Shown here piece after piece: positions 38,405-50,200 of a stretch of 64,000 bases of DNA. Under the pieces are notes generated by a model. The model saw only the letters and a program-made list of their open reading frames with translations. It ran no database searches and was not told where the DNA came from. This DNA comes from Epiperipatus broadwayi (taxonomy: Eukaryota > Onychophora > Udeonychophora > Euonychophora > Peripatidae), in contig JAQFVV010000001.1 in the NCBI GenBank assembly GCA_028023455.1, forward strand, positions 18,783,611 through 18,847,610, written 5' to 3'. Position 1 is the first letter of the stretch; every line of letters begins with the position of its first letter. The translations under genes were made by a program, and so were the position numbers.

Positions 38405-38595
38405 TGGATAGGCATGGCATGGCCCAGACTTTTGCTGGTATAACCGATGTGAGAGGCCTTTTATCTACAAAGTGTATATGCATAGCATGTGCCAAACTTA
38501 TGGGATCATCACCAGAGGCTTTTGATACAAAGGAAGAATATGCATAGCATGTGCCAAACTTACGGGATCACCACCAGAGGTATTTTTATATGAAG
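38405..38595 (+). repeat. Short tandem repeat, three diverged units of about 55-68 bp
   Basis: Two close units contain ATGCATAGCATGTGCCAAACTT then GGGATCA(T/C)CACCAGAGG (about 38477 and 38530). A more diverged first unit contains GGCATGGCATGGCCCAGACTTT at about 38410. It lies in a slightly G+C-richer island downstream of the lone terminal repeat and may be internal sequence of that element. Confidence 0.8.
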
Positions 38596-39589
38596 ACTTG
38601 AGAAGAAATCTATGGGTTCAAACTCGTCGTAACCCCAAGATTAAGAAGCATGTATATATAGAACGAAGATAGGCTATATGACAGAAACGCAGTATGAATG
38701 AATGTCTCTAACAACATGAGATAAGTTTTACTGCCTTAAAAATAAATGACCCTTGTTTGAATACTATAATATACCATGCAACTATAATATATATAGAGAG
38801 AGAATATTTCATTTAATAAAATATATGTTAAGATTTTATATAGTAAAAAAAGCATTAAGATTTAGATTTCAAATTAATAAAATACACGTTAAGATTTGAT
38901 TTAGTAAGAGAAATATTAAGATTTACCCCCATCCCTTTTCTGATATTTGAAATAAATCAATCCCACTTTCACAGTTTTATAATAAATGAAATATATAAGT
39001 ACTTTATTTGATATTTTAAGCATACATTTTAAGAGTATATAAATAAAAAAAACTAGCAGTTATATATATATATATAAAATTAAGAGTAGATCTAAAATAT
39101 ATATATATATATATATGTAAAACAATTAAGTCACCTTATTTATGAATTAAATAAATAATATTTTATAAGATTTCAAAGCGTTAATTAGCTTAAGTTCTGG
39201 ATTTTCAGAGTTAAACAAATCAAATTTTATATTAAAAACAAACCTAAAATGTTGATTCATAAAACAATCTGGCGAACGTATTAATTAACAATATGTTATA
39301 TTTTAAGGGAATGTTAATAAACTTGATTCATGAAGGTTTACTTAAAAAGAAGAAAGGATTTTTAGAAAATTCAATTCGTCAGATTGTTTTAGATTGACAT
39401 ATTAATAAGCAAGCAGATATATAAATCAAATAATAAATATATATAAATAAATGACCGCACCAAAATAAAAAAGAAGTTAAAGCATATGAGATAGGATTAA
39501 ATTTATAGAAATTATTGAAGAGCAAATTACATGTTATTTGTATAAAAAAAACATATTAATTTAAAAGATAGAAAATTGTACAATACATT

Positions 39590-39861
39590 AGAATCTTGAT
39601 AGCGGGATTTGAGATTAGTGAGGCTAGATTCATTTTCAAATAGTAGCATAAAAGTTACCTTGCGCACATTTAATAAGTCTATTTTCCAAGTACGGCTCAT
39701 GTATGGCAAATTGAGGATCCAAAATGAATTCTTCTTGGTGATGGCAAACTTTTATTAGCATTCTAAAGTTCTTTTTAGATCTTTCTTCATTTCAGGGCAG
39801 CAGGATATTACAGTAGCGGCAGAGGCCGCTGAAGAGTGGTGGATTTACTGCTACATCATTT
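39590..39861 (-). pseudogene. Protein-like relic of unknown family
   Basis: The minus strand reads, in one frame with a single early TGA, NPPLFSGLCRYCNILLP near 39835-39785. It then continues with NFRMLIKVCHHQEEFILDPQ and IHEPYLENRLIKCAQGNFYA, stopping near 39623. The composition is coding-like and unlike the flanks. The 66-bp block 39796-39861 could alternatively be a plus-strand exon: it is preceded by CTTTCTTCATTTCAG, followed by GTAAGT, and open as QQDITVAAEAAEEWWIYCYI. The longer minus-strand frame makes the relic reading more likely. The family is not recognised. It could be interior sequence of the element whose end is at 37325. Confidence 0.4.
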
Positions 39862-39869
39862 GTAAGTTT

Positions 39870-41244
39870 CAAGCAAAACGAAATATATTTATAATACCTC
39901 TCTCTAAAAGTAGCTAATCCCCTGTTTCAATAGTAGTTAATCCCCTTATGATTCAAAATTCAGTCATTTTATACTTTTTCTTTCATCAGTTGTTTTTGAA
40001 GATGCAATTGTAAGATAACGTCCAAAAATAAATTCAAATCTATTTCCAGATTAGAAATAGATTTGACAACATGTTTTTAACACAAGTAAATCTTTAATCT
40101 ACTTAATCCCATTTATTTTAAGTAAAACTTTAATAAAAAAATACCTTCCCTAGATTAAAACAATAGTGCTTCCAACCCCTAATTATTTTTAGACAATTAA
40201 TAACACTTGCATCTTCCATATTGGATTTTATAAAAAATATATAGTTTAATAGAAAAACAAGCAATTTAAAAGAAAAAGCTAAAAATGACATATAATAAAT
40301 ATTTAAAAACATCAATATTTTGTTAGTAAGTTTTGCTCCTATGTATATATTTGAGCCGCATCTATAATACTTTAATAAAAAGAACTAATAATTAATAAAA
40401 AGAATTAATAATAATTTTAAAACATGTTATTGAAACATTAAATTTTATAATTTAGGCACGTATCTCAAATATATACATGAAATATATATACAACAAGAAG
40501 GAGCGGGATGGGATATAGGGGTTTGAATATGGGTTAGTGGGTAGAAACATGAAGCACAATCTTATGCTAAGATTTACTGCTTCAGTCTTTTGGCATAATA
40601 ATAAATTGGCAAAAGGGTTGGAGAGATTTAGTAGTAGTATTTTGTATGAATTATTAATTCTATATATTTTTTTAATATTTGTTCTGATTTTTGTAATAAA
40701 ACAAATTGTATTTATTTATTTAAATTTGACTTCATATTTTTTATTTAGTTAAGATTATAAAACTTATTTAATGTGTATTAAAATAAATTGATTTAATATG
40801 GCTCATACATATATAATACCTGTGATATTATTCTTCTGGATATGATGAATAGTGATTTATACCTATACATTCTAATCTCTTAATTAATTTACTCAAAAAT
40901 AAAAATCTCTATTTATAATATAAAATAGTAAACAAAAAATTTAACTAAATTATATGAGACAATATAAATCAAATCCTTCCTTAAACTTATGAAATTATTA
41001 ATTAAATAGGTATTATCCCTTTAATTAAAATTCAGAATATGAAAATTATTTAATAATAACAATATCTAAGAAATATTTATTGATAGTTTAACTCATTTAT
41101 ATATATATATATATAATACATAATGGTTTTAAAAGAAATAACCATCAAGTGAAATATATACTTATATATTTTTATGGTATGATATAATATCAAAATGTTT
41201 CAATATATATATATATATTATATAATCTACTCTTCTTCTATTAC

Positions 41245-41280
<36 letters not shown>
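39870..41280. other. AT-rich DNA without a supported gene
   Basis: No supported gene. The 71-codon frame at 40537-40752 has a hydrophobic end encoded by AT-rich sequence and is probably incidental. (TA)n and (TG)n runs occur at 41099-41114, 41203-41218 and 41247-41284. Confidence 0.45.
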
Positions 41281-41284
<4 letters not shown>

Positions 41285-42049
41285 AAATTTATAAATAAAT
41301 ATTAGAAAATACAGTATTTAAAAGTTTATAAAATATATATATATATATCTAACCGTCAATTAGAAGCGATATATATATATATGCAAATTTATAAATAAAT
41401 ATTTAAAAATACAGTATTTAAAAGCTTATAAAAATATATGTATAACCGTCACTTAGGAGCGCTTTCAACCAACTTGTGGCTTTGTCAACTATCATGTTTA
41501 AAATGTCAGCTTTCCCATAATTCTATGATGTCAACTTTCCCATAATTCTGTGATCTTAATGTTTGCTGCTTGCCTATTAACCAAATGTTGCTTGTATTTA
41601 CATATCAACATCGCCTCTTTAATTTTCCTTTTATTATTATTTCTTTCAATTTCCAATATTTTTACGTTGTTATAATTAAAATCGAAACCATTTTTTACGT
41701 TGTTATAATTAAAATCGAAACCATATATATCATGTATATATGGTTTCGATTTTAATTATAACAATATAAAAATATTGGAAATTGAAAAAAATAATAATAA
41801 GAGGAAAATTAAAAAGGCGATGTTGATATGTAAATACAAGCAACATTTGGTTAATAGGCAAGCAGCAAACATTAAGATCACAGAATTATGGGAATGTTGA
41901 CATCATAGAATTATGAGAAAGCTGACATTTTAAATGTGATAGTTGACAAAGCCACAAGTTGGTTGAAAGCGCTCCTAAGTGACGGTTATACATATATTTT
42001 TTATAAGCTTTTAAATACTGCATTTTTAAATATTTATTTATAAATTTGA
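41285..42049. mobile_element. Long near-perfect palindrome (foldback), arms about 320 bp
   Basis: The left arm 41383-41731 and right arm 41733-42049 are inverted copies with few mismatches, centred on CCATATATATCATGTATATATGG. Landmarks such as GCGCTTTCAACCAACTTGTGG pair with CCACAAGTTGGTTGAAAGCGC. The left arm has a local 33-bp duplication (TTTTTACGTTGTTATAATTA repeated) absent from the right arm. A partial third copy of the arm's outer end (AAATTTATAAATAAATATT to CAATTAGAAGCGAT) precedes it at 41285-41370. There is almost no loop. It could be a foldback DNA element or a palindrome made by inverted duplication. The small frames in the arms are not accepted as genes. Confidence 0.9.
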
Positions 42050-43828
42050 GTATATTATTTTGAAGAAATACAGACATCGATTTATAATATTATATATATA
42101 TTGCTAGAAAAAAGAGATGAGTATATGGGAAGTAATTGCAATAAAGAGTATTGAAATTTATTTTTATTTCAACTGTCCTATCCATTCTACTTAACTAGAT
42201 ACTTGAGATTCAAGTTACTTAAAAATAAATAAATGGACTAACAAAATTTTAATTTTGTAAAATGTGTTGATTGTTGAAAACTCAAAAATTATAAACTCTT
42301 TTAAAACAATTCTACAACAAAATATATAAAATGTATTTTCAGCAGGATTTACTCTCTTGAAATAGAACAATAAATTTAGAAAAATATATACATTGCTATG
42401 ATTCACTAAATTTAAATTATTTTACATCTAATTATTTTCACTAACACATTAACAGGTATATATTGAATTAATGTATTAGTGTTTATTATTAAAGTCAAAA
42501 AAATGTATTAAGCTGTTAATTTCTTTAATCTATTTCCAATTATCAATTTCTTTAGCCGATTTACATTTGTCACTAACTATTGCACATGTAGTATTAAAAT
42601 TCAGTTGTGTGTATAGTTAGTGGAATATAAGGAACTGTCACATAGTGATGTTTATAATAAATACAAAATGACAAAATTTAATTGTATTTATTTATTTTAA
42701 ATTAAATAGGTCATTATGATAGTAATATATATATATATATATATATATATATTTCGTATTAAAATCTTTAATAACATTATATATATATATCATATTATTA
42801 TTTGCGGGATATTTCGTGTAGTGAAAAAGCTAAATGCTGACGTTTCAGTACAGTGTCAAGTACCTTCCTCAGAGCATCCTCTTTCTCAAATTATATATAT
42901 ATATATGATTATAATTGTAACCAACATTTAATAATTCATTTGAATATATTTCAATATTTTTGCCTTTATCCGATAAATATTTGTAAAGTCTATTATATAT
43001 TTTACACAAAGTATTCAAATTTTACTATTTTTCTATTTTTATTTTATATTTAAATCAACTATTCATTTATACATTTGTTTTCCATATTCTTTATTTTTTT
43101 ATATATATCATCTACTATTTTCAAATTCTATATTAATTCAATAACAATACTTTAAAAAAAACCCATTAATAATCTTATAAATTGCTTATAAACATATGAA
43201 GGGTTTTCATAAATGTCATTTATCTTAGAGGGTATGAATTTTTTCAAAATTCACTAGTTAGGATTATTCTTGCAATATATAAATTAATGTTTAAAGTAAA
43301 CAATTGTTACTTTTTAATTTAATTGTAATAATTATAATTTCTGAAAGTTTTCAAATAGGTCTTTCAACTTGAAAAATTAAAATAAAATACTTATGATAAT
43401 AGTTTTTTTTTTTTCAAGAAAGCATTCAAATGTATTAGGAATTAATAAAAGTATAAGAAAGTTAAACAATAACTACTGTTGTTTTTCTATTTTTATAACT
43501 TATGGCTGAACATTATAAGAACTTCTTTATAATTTTCCTTTTATTTTTATATTCATGCATTTTGGTATATAAATTACACAAATTTTACTTTTATTGTTTG
43601 ATCATAATGATTTTGCTTTTCCGTTCGAAGATATAAATAATATTGAATTGTAATTTTAATATGATAATAAAAACAAATATTCTTCAATAATAAATTTATC
43701 TAAGAAATTAAAATTGAAATACTCTATTGACAAAATCAACTTTTTAATTCCAATTCTTAGTTTCTATAAAAAGATTGCCTCTTTAGAGCTATTTAATTCA
43801 GCATATTTTAACATTGATTTCAATCAAA
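42050..43828. other. AT-rich DNA without a supported gene
   Basis: Includes (TA)n runs at 42723-42752, 42778-42790 and 42891-42906. Between the last two is a G+C-richer scrap (about 42815-42885, with GCTGACGTTTCAGTACAGTG) that may be a repeat fragment. No gene is supported. Confidence 0.45.
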
Positions 43829-44268
43829 GGCAAAACTCTCCATACAGTGCCACTCTGTGCTAACCAGAGTAATCAATGGATGCCAAAAGGCTTGTGCATA
43901 AAATTCCTATCTAGTGCCTACTCATCCAATATCCCCAGACATGGGTGCTGAATTGAGTTCAGACTCATATGACTATATAAGCTATTGAGCTTAGATTGAA
44001 AATATTTTTGTGTTTTCAATTTCATTCTCATAGTTTTGTAATAAAGTAGAGTTAAAAGTTGGCTACTGGAGGGTTGCATTAGATCCTAAGATCTAGATGC
44101 AGTCCTCCCAGATCCCAGGCTCCTCACTGATGATGGCCACAATCCAGAAACTAGTCTATTGATATTGAATGAGTAGGCACTAGATAGGAATTTTATGCAC
44201 AAGCCTTTTGGCATCCATTGATTACTCTGGTTAGCACAGAGTGGCACTACTGTATGGAGAGTTTTGCC
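43829..44268. mobile_element. 440-bp foldback element with about 105-bp arms and a core-repeat interior
   Basis: The left arm (43829-43933) begins GGCAAAACTCTCCATACAGT, and the right arm (44161-44268) ends ACTGTATGGAGAGTTTTGCC. The arms are almost identical inverted copies. The interior (43935-44160) is a diverged copy of the dispersed core repeat (GAATTGAGTTCAGACTCATA, GGCTCCTCACTGATGATGG). The same terminal sequence occurs in the small hairpin at 47205-47325 and as a scrap at 59590. No target-site duplication is clear. There is no coding capacity. Confidence 0.85.
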
Positions 44269-44269
44269 T

Positions 44270-46580
44270 TTTTTACAACAATTATGTGCTAGTATGAGGT
44301 GGTGATCATGTGATTGATTTCAATAAAAACTATATTGACAATTTACACTTTCTTTTTACTTTTTGTAACTTTTTTTTCACAAATTAATCATTCAGAGAAT
44401 ACACTTATACTTATTCATATTTTTTTACTCAATTTATTTAATATTGCGTAAATTTAAATTTAGTAGTAAGATAGTTTTCACATAGCCCACAACGGGGCAA
44501 AGACGTTTCCAATAGACAATTATAAAGAAATAGTGAAGGATAACGTATTACTCTCCAGCATATTTTTTCTTTGAATATTCGTTTTGTAATCTACCCAAGT
44601 ATAGTTAAATAAGATAAAGTATTTAATGTCAAACAGATTAAATAATGTTTAAAATTACAATCCATAAAACATTTGTTTTATTAACTCAATAATTCTGAGC
44701 TTTATGATTTCATAGAATATTGTGATGGTGTTTCTGTGCTTAGGGTTTCAATCACTCTCTTTTAGTTATCTTTAATATTATTTTGCCAGTTCTAAATTCA
44801 TTTGACTGCAAAAACTAAGAATAAATACTGATTTATTAGCTCAAACAAATTCTGTATATATCAATAATCCACAGAGAAATACTACAGATGAATTGACAAA
44901 AGTATAGAATATTGCTGATTAATAGAGTCTTTGGTCTTGCATGTATGAAACATTTTTGTAAACTCTTTTTCAATTACTATTAGAAAGGAGCTAAAAGATT
45001 TATATTTCCCATAGTTTATTTAAATATTTATGATTATTATTACAAAATATTTGTATAATAATTTTTAAAATAGAAATATTTTCATGTCTAGATCTCTGGA
45101 AAATGTTTTATTTTAAAAAATACATATTAAGAAATTCATAATAATGGTGGACGGTATTAGTAGATATTAGAAAAATTAAATTAAAAAAAATGTTATGAAT
45201 ATGTATATTGTTTAAAAAAAAGAATGTAGATTTCATTCGTCTTTTTTTATAAAATCATTATGAATACATTTTTTTTTGCTTTTCAAGAACAAACTTCAAC
45301 AAAGAATTTCTTCCCGCTCTCCTCCTCCCCGCTTAAAATTTTTTATGAAACATTCTAATAAATTTTAATAGCAAAGGTTGAAGATCTCAACTTTTAAATA
45401 ATTAAATATGCCATTACAATAATATAATGAAAATATGTCATGATTTGAAAATCGCATTATTTTTAAGTGTCCACTATAATAAAGAAAATTTTCAAAAGAG
45501 TACTATTTAATTATATTACTGGATTTTATTTTTAGCTTTCCTTACAGATTAAAAACAGCAGGTGCAAAGATACTACAACATATATTTTATTTCTTTTATC
45601 TTTTTTTTTTTACTGCAAAATGATTTTTAAAAAATATACTTCAAAAACAAAAAAAAATGAAATATTTTTAGATATATAATGTATTAATATGTTCACACAT
45701 GTAATTAATTATAAATTAATACGAATTTGATATATTAATTTAAGATTCAAGTTCCATTAAGACTGCTATGAGAAAAGATTAAATCCATAAAAACTAATAG
45801 TAAAAAAAATATTAATCATCAGGAAGTGTCTAAAAATGTTATTGGCAAGAAAGCATTCTATATTTTAGTATGAAAATACATTTGTCATGATGTTTTTTTG
45901 AAAAACTTAGATTTTTACTGAAGAAGACATTCAAACATCAAAAATGTATGAATCAAAGAAAGTTGAATCTAAACCATTAAAGTTAATTTTTTGAAGATAA
46001 CATAACTTTTCTTTGTGCCCATAGAAAATGATGTGTGCTTAATAAATATGGACATTGATTTGGAACTGACATATAAAATTGATAGGTATTAGACAATACT
46101 GCACTAAACATTATAGTCTACAAATTTTTGATAGAAGGAAAGACTGATTAAAAGTATGCAGTAGTAAAAGCTAAGAATATTGACACAAAATTCTAATTTT
46201 CCCCACACTGTCTTTAGTAAATTATTATAACAAAAGAAAGCTGATGTCTCAATAAAATATGTGATATATTATATGTGAGAATAGATGTTGTGTATGGTAA
46301 GGATCAAGTCCAGAATTTTGGTGATATTTTAATAGTTTGTGGTTGAGATTAAAATAATTAATTATCAAACTTGATCAATACTATCAATAACTATTTTTTG
46401 GATATTTATGATATAATGATGAATTGAATAGATAATGTTATCATGAATTTCACTGACAAAATGACTCTTCTTTCCATTTTTATACTGAGACTCTTAAAGT
46501 TGAGTATATTTTTGTTTTCAATATTCAGGGTTTAGTATTATTATTACTTATTTAAATTGGAATGCATGGATTAATTTATG
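44270..46580. other. AT-rich DNA without a supported feature
   Basis: No gene recognised. The only oddity is a pyrimidine-rich run with CCCGCTCTCCTCCTCCCCGC at about 45312-45333. Confidence 0.5.
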
Positions 46581-47204
46581 AAGAAATTTTATTTCAATTT
46601 TTTTTCTCCCTTCCTCTCTCCTTGCATGAGGGCTACTACTGAGATAATTCTAATAGATGCTTTACAACAGAAATTTATATCTCAAGCATATTTTTAACAG
46701 TAGTACACTGGAGAATAATATCCTTTCTATTTTCTTCCAAGCCTTCTCATAAACATCAAGATCACTTCTGGTGCATGTTAGTAAATATTCTTTAAATTTT
46801 AACACTATTCTAAATCGATATTTTCATGTTCTGAAGCTTTAATTATTGAAGAAATGTTCATAGAATCATTTATATTTTCATATTTTATAATCAAACTGTA
46901 ATGGCACTTTTTACATATTTGTCTTTTTTATAACTTCTTTTAGTATTTGGATATGGTCTACTGTACAAAGATGACTGTTAAATTCAATTTGTTCTTTTAG
47001 TTTGTCTAAATACAAAGTTCTTTTTAGATGAAATGCAATGATCTTAGTAAAGGCTGTCTGACAAGATCAGAAATTTAAAAAAGATTAAAAAGATATTAAT
47101 CTTTTTGACCACTCTTAAATATCATTATATCTATTGCATTCCTGTAATTAAACCACTAAACATCACATGATAACTATTTTTTATGCTTACTCAAGCTGTT
47201 AAAA

Positions 47205-47325
47205 CAGGCAAAACTCTCCATACAGTAGTATACCATTCAGTACAAGTCAGAGTAAAAACCTTTTTTCATCCATTGATTACTCTAGATTGCACTGGGTCAC
47301 AGTACTGTATAAAAAGTTTTGCCTG
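47205..47325. mobile_element. Small MITE hairpin, 121 bp
   Basis: Starts CAGGCAAAACTCTCCATACAGTAGT and ends ACAGTACTGTATAAAAAGTTTTGCCTG; the two halves pair over most of their length. It has the same terminal family as the element at 43829-44268, without the core. It sits inside the RTE relic and so inserted after it. Confidence 0.85.
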
Positions 47326-47371
47326 TTTCATTCTTGTAATTACCTGATTTAATATTTATTATTTAGACAAT

Positions 47372-47373
<2 letters not shown>

Positions 47374-47459
<86 letters not shown>
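47374..47459. repeat. (TA)n microsatellite, interrupted once
   Basis: TA dinucleotides with a single GA interruption near 47417. It lies within the RTE relic, 49 bp right of the MITE hairpin. Confidence 0.95.
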
Positions 47460-47461
<2 letters not shown>

Positions 47462-48699
47462 TTATTTCACTATCTGCTTTTTCTAAATTAAGATTTAAAA
47501 AATTTATTAATTCCTGAAATCTTTTTATTCTTCATATATTTAACTGTTTGTCACATCTCTTCATTTATAATACTTCACTTTTCAGAAATTGTTGTAATTA
47601 TAGACGTTATTTTGTTTTATTGCATCCCCATCCAAGTTTTTATAAAACCTTTTCACATACATTATGATGTTACTCCTATTTTAAATAATAAAGTATTTTA
47701 ATCTGATTGTTGGAACAATTTTTCTTTTAATATTTAGTTGCTGTGTTATATTTTCAATACTTCTGTCCTTGATAATCCACTGATATATTTCTTTACATCA
47801 TTATTAAGTCATTTATATAATTTTACAAAATTCTTGATATCGATTTTTTTTTTCTATCTTTTTGTACCAGCTGCCTATATAACTGTTTCTGATATTGAAT
47901 TCTATAAATCTAAGACATCACTAAGTCTGTTAAAATTGCTAATATACTCTAGCTTAAATTCATGAATGTATTTGTGAGAACTACTAATTATTGATTGTTA
48001 ATATTACCTTTTTTAATAATTTTTTTATTGATTTTGCATCAATATATGTCTTATAAATTCCTTATCAATGATAACTTCTTAAGTTGAATTTATTACATGT
48101 ATTACCATTTTGAAAGGCATATTTTTTGTAATCAAAATATAATCCAAATCTGTTGTCTTTTATTTGGTAACATTCCTGTCTATTTCATCTTTGGATTATT
48201 CACAAAATAATTTTTGATATACAAACTTTATTTTTAACAAATTCCACAAGTCTGTTTTCCTTCCCATTCCCATATCAATTTTTCTCATAGACTTTTTATC
48301 TTTAAATAGTTTTCTAATTCTAACAATCAAGTCTATGATACTTTTTAACATGTTGTTAGTGTGATCTAAAGCATTCTGTGTCTCTAAATAAAAGTCTTTA
48401 CTTAAATTTATTAGAGTAATATTCACAATATTGTTTCTTCATTTTTTATTTATAATGAATTCCACATCAAAAATTGTGATCATGTGATGTTTAGTGATTT
48501 GAATTCCACATGACTTATTATTTCAATGTAAGTGGCATTATAATAAAATACATATTTACATTCAAACAAATTGTTACTTTACCTTTTTTAATCTTCATAA
48601 AGTTCAGTAATTTTTTATTATATTAGAGAGGTTTTTCAATCAAGGCAATTTTTCTTCAGCTTAAAATAATCTACAACTATATGTAGCAAAATAAAATTT

Positions 48700-49890
48700 A
48701 TTTATCATAAGACAGATTGGGTTTCTAATCCAATGATTTTTAATACACTCTTCTTTCTGTTATCGGATGATTCTTTCACAAATGACTTCACTATTTTCTG
48801 GATATAAAACTATAAAATCTAGTATGATTTCAAATACAAAAGAAAATAATCACATTCCCATATCCCCACAGTCAAGAAAATTCAACTGATGATTGTATTA
48901 AAGACTATCACATATCTGAAAAGAAAATATTTCTTGATTTTAAACATATGCATAATGGTTTGGTAAATATGCTAAACTGTATCATGTTGATTAATAATAA
49001 TGCGGGGAAACAATGAGAATGTAAGGAATGAGCATTAGTGATTTGTTTTATTTGATTCTTTTAAGGCCTCGAAAATTAATCAGAAAGTCCTTTTTATTTA
49101 ATATCAAACTTCTTTCTGAAGATGTTGTAAATGTAATAGGATTTATAATTTATTTAGATAAAGTTCAGTTGTGATGTAATCAAATAAACTATTAATTAAA
49201 AACTGACATTGTAAATTGAAATCATACTATTCAATAATAGTATTTGTCAAACGCATCTTTAAATGAAAAATGAAAACTCTTTTTGTTCATTTCCTTAAAT
49301 TTTTAATTAGTTATATAACAGACATTATTATTCTATAAATATAAAACTCGAAAATATCACAAAATTTATAAATGGATTTACAAGTAAATTAACCTCTCTC
49401 ATAAAGGAATTATATAAAATAATTACAAAAGTTTCACAATCTTTTAGTTGTAAATATTGTCAATTAAATATTGATTATATAGTGATCAAATATCATTAAA
49501 TTAAAACTCAGATGAGATAGAGTTTTTTTTTTATTATAAACTATATCATAGCATAGACATGGAGAGATGTAACCAGGTATATATGTCTTGGATCCACATA
49601 CTCTATTAAAACAACATTAAATGAGATAATATTTCAAAAAAATAGTGCCCATAATCTAAACACTTGTGTATAAGACCTAGATACAAGACTATACTGATGT
49701 AACCTAGTAAACCAATTATTCAAACATTCTATTATTTAAAATGCATCTAGACCATAGATGCAATTCACACCTTGCTTTCACCTTTGTTGTTATATCCAAA
49801 TTGTATCAATTATTCCTATGTAATTTATTGAATTATAATGTCAACCCAGATTTTATTTTCATTTAGGCCTATGTACTCTTATGTTCTTTG
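48700..49890. other. AT-rich DNA without a supported feature
   Basis: Nothing recognised. Confidence 0.5.
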
Positions 49891-49893
49891 AAT

Positions 49894-50200
49894 TGTTAGG
49901 GAACAATATAAGCCAGTTTCCACCTTATGTTAACACAGATTGTCCTCAATGATGAATGGTTTATTATGATTGTTGACAATTAATTATCTACCTTGCAATT
50001 CTTATTTGATATATTGTTCAATTTGCCTTCAGTGACAATGATGTTGCTTGGGGTTTCTATAATGTAACACATGAAACCCTCAATATATAATACATGTAAC
50101 CATCAGAAATCACTCTCTTTTGTATTTTTTTTGTACAATATGCTATAAATAAAGCCTCTTTTTGTAATATAAACTAAACTCATGTCTAAATAAATTGTCA
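49894..50200 (+). mobile_element. Possible solo LTR
   Basis: A 307-bp stretch starting TGTTAGGGAACAATATAAGCC and ending AAATTGTCA. Near its end CTCTCTTTTGTA, then TATGCTATAAATAAAGCCTC, resembles the TATA and polyadenylation (AATAAAG) region of an LTR. No partner copy and no target duplication were found, so this rests on sequence style alone. Confidence 0.25.

Larger units (their letters stand above)
46590..48700 (-). pseudogene. Decayed RTE-like retrotransposon, copy 1
   Basis: On the minus strand GVEFIINKK-like sequence (48441-48467) matches the GVGFxINKKW block of the APE-type endonuclease, and the plus-strand copy at 56 kb has the same peptide region. It is followed by the open segment 48196-48426. 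DLDYILI (about 48135-48155) matches the xxIDYIL end of that domain. DHIQILKEVIKKT (46921-46961) matches the DHIxVLxEVIExT block that opens the reverse transcriptase palm. The part carrying the catalytic aspartates was not recognised farther left, so the copy is truncated or too decayed. It is interrupted by a MITE hairpin (47205-47325) and a (TA)n tract (47374-47459). Frameshifts and stops throughout make it inactive. Confidence 0.7.

Noticed and set aside
40537-40752. 71-codon ORF with a C-terminal hydrophobic stretch
   Set aside because: The hydrophobic part is AT-rich sequence like the flanks; no start context, splice sites or homology seen.
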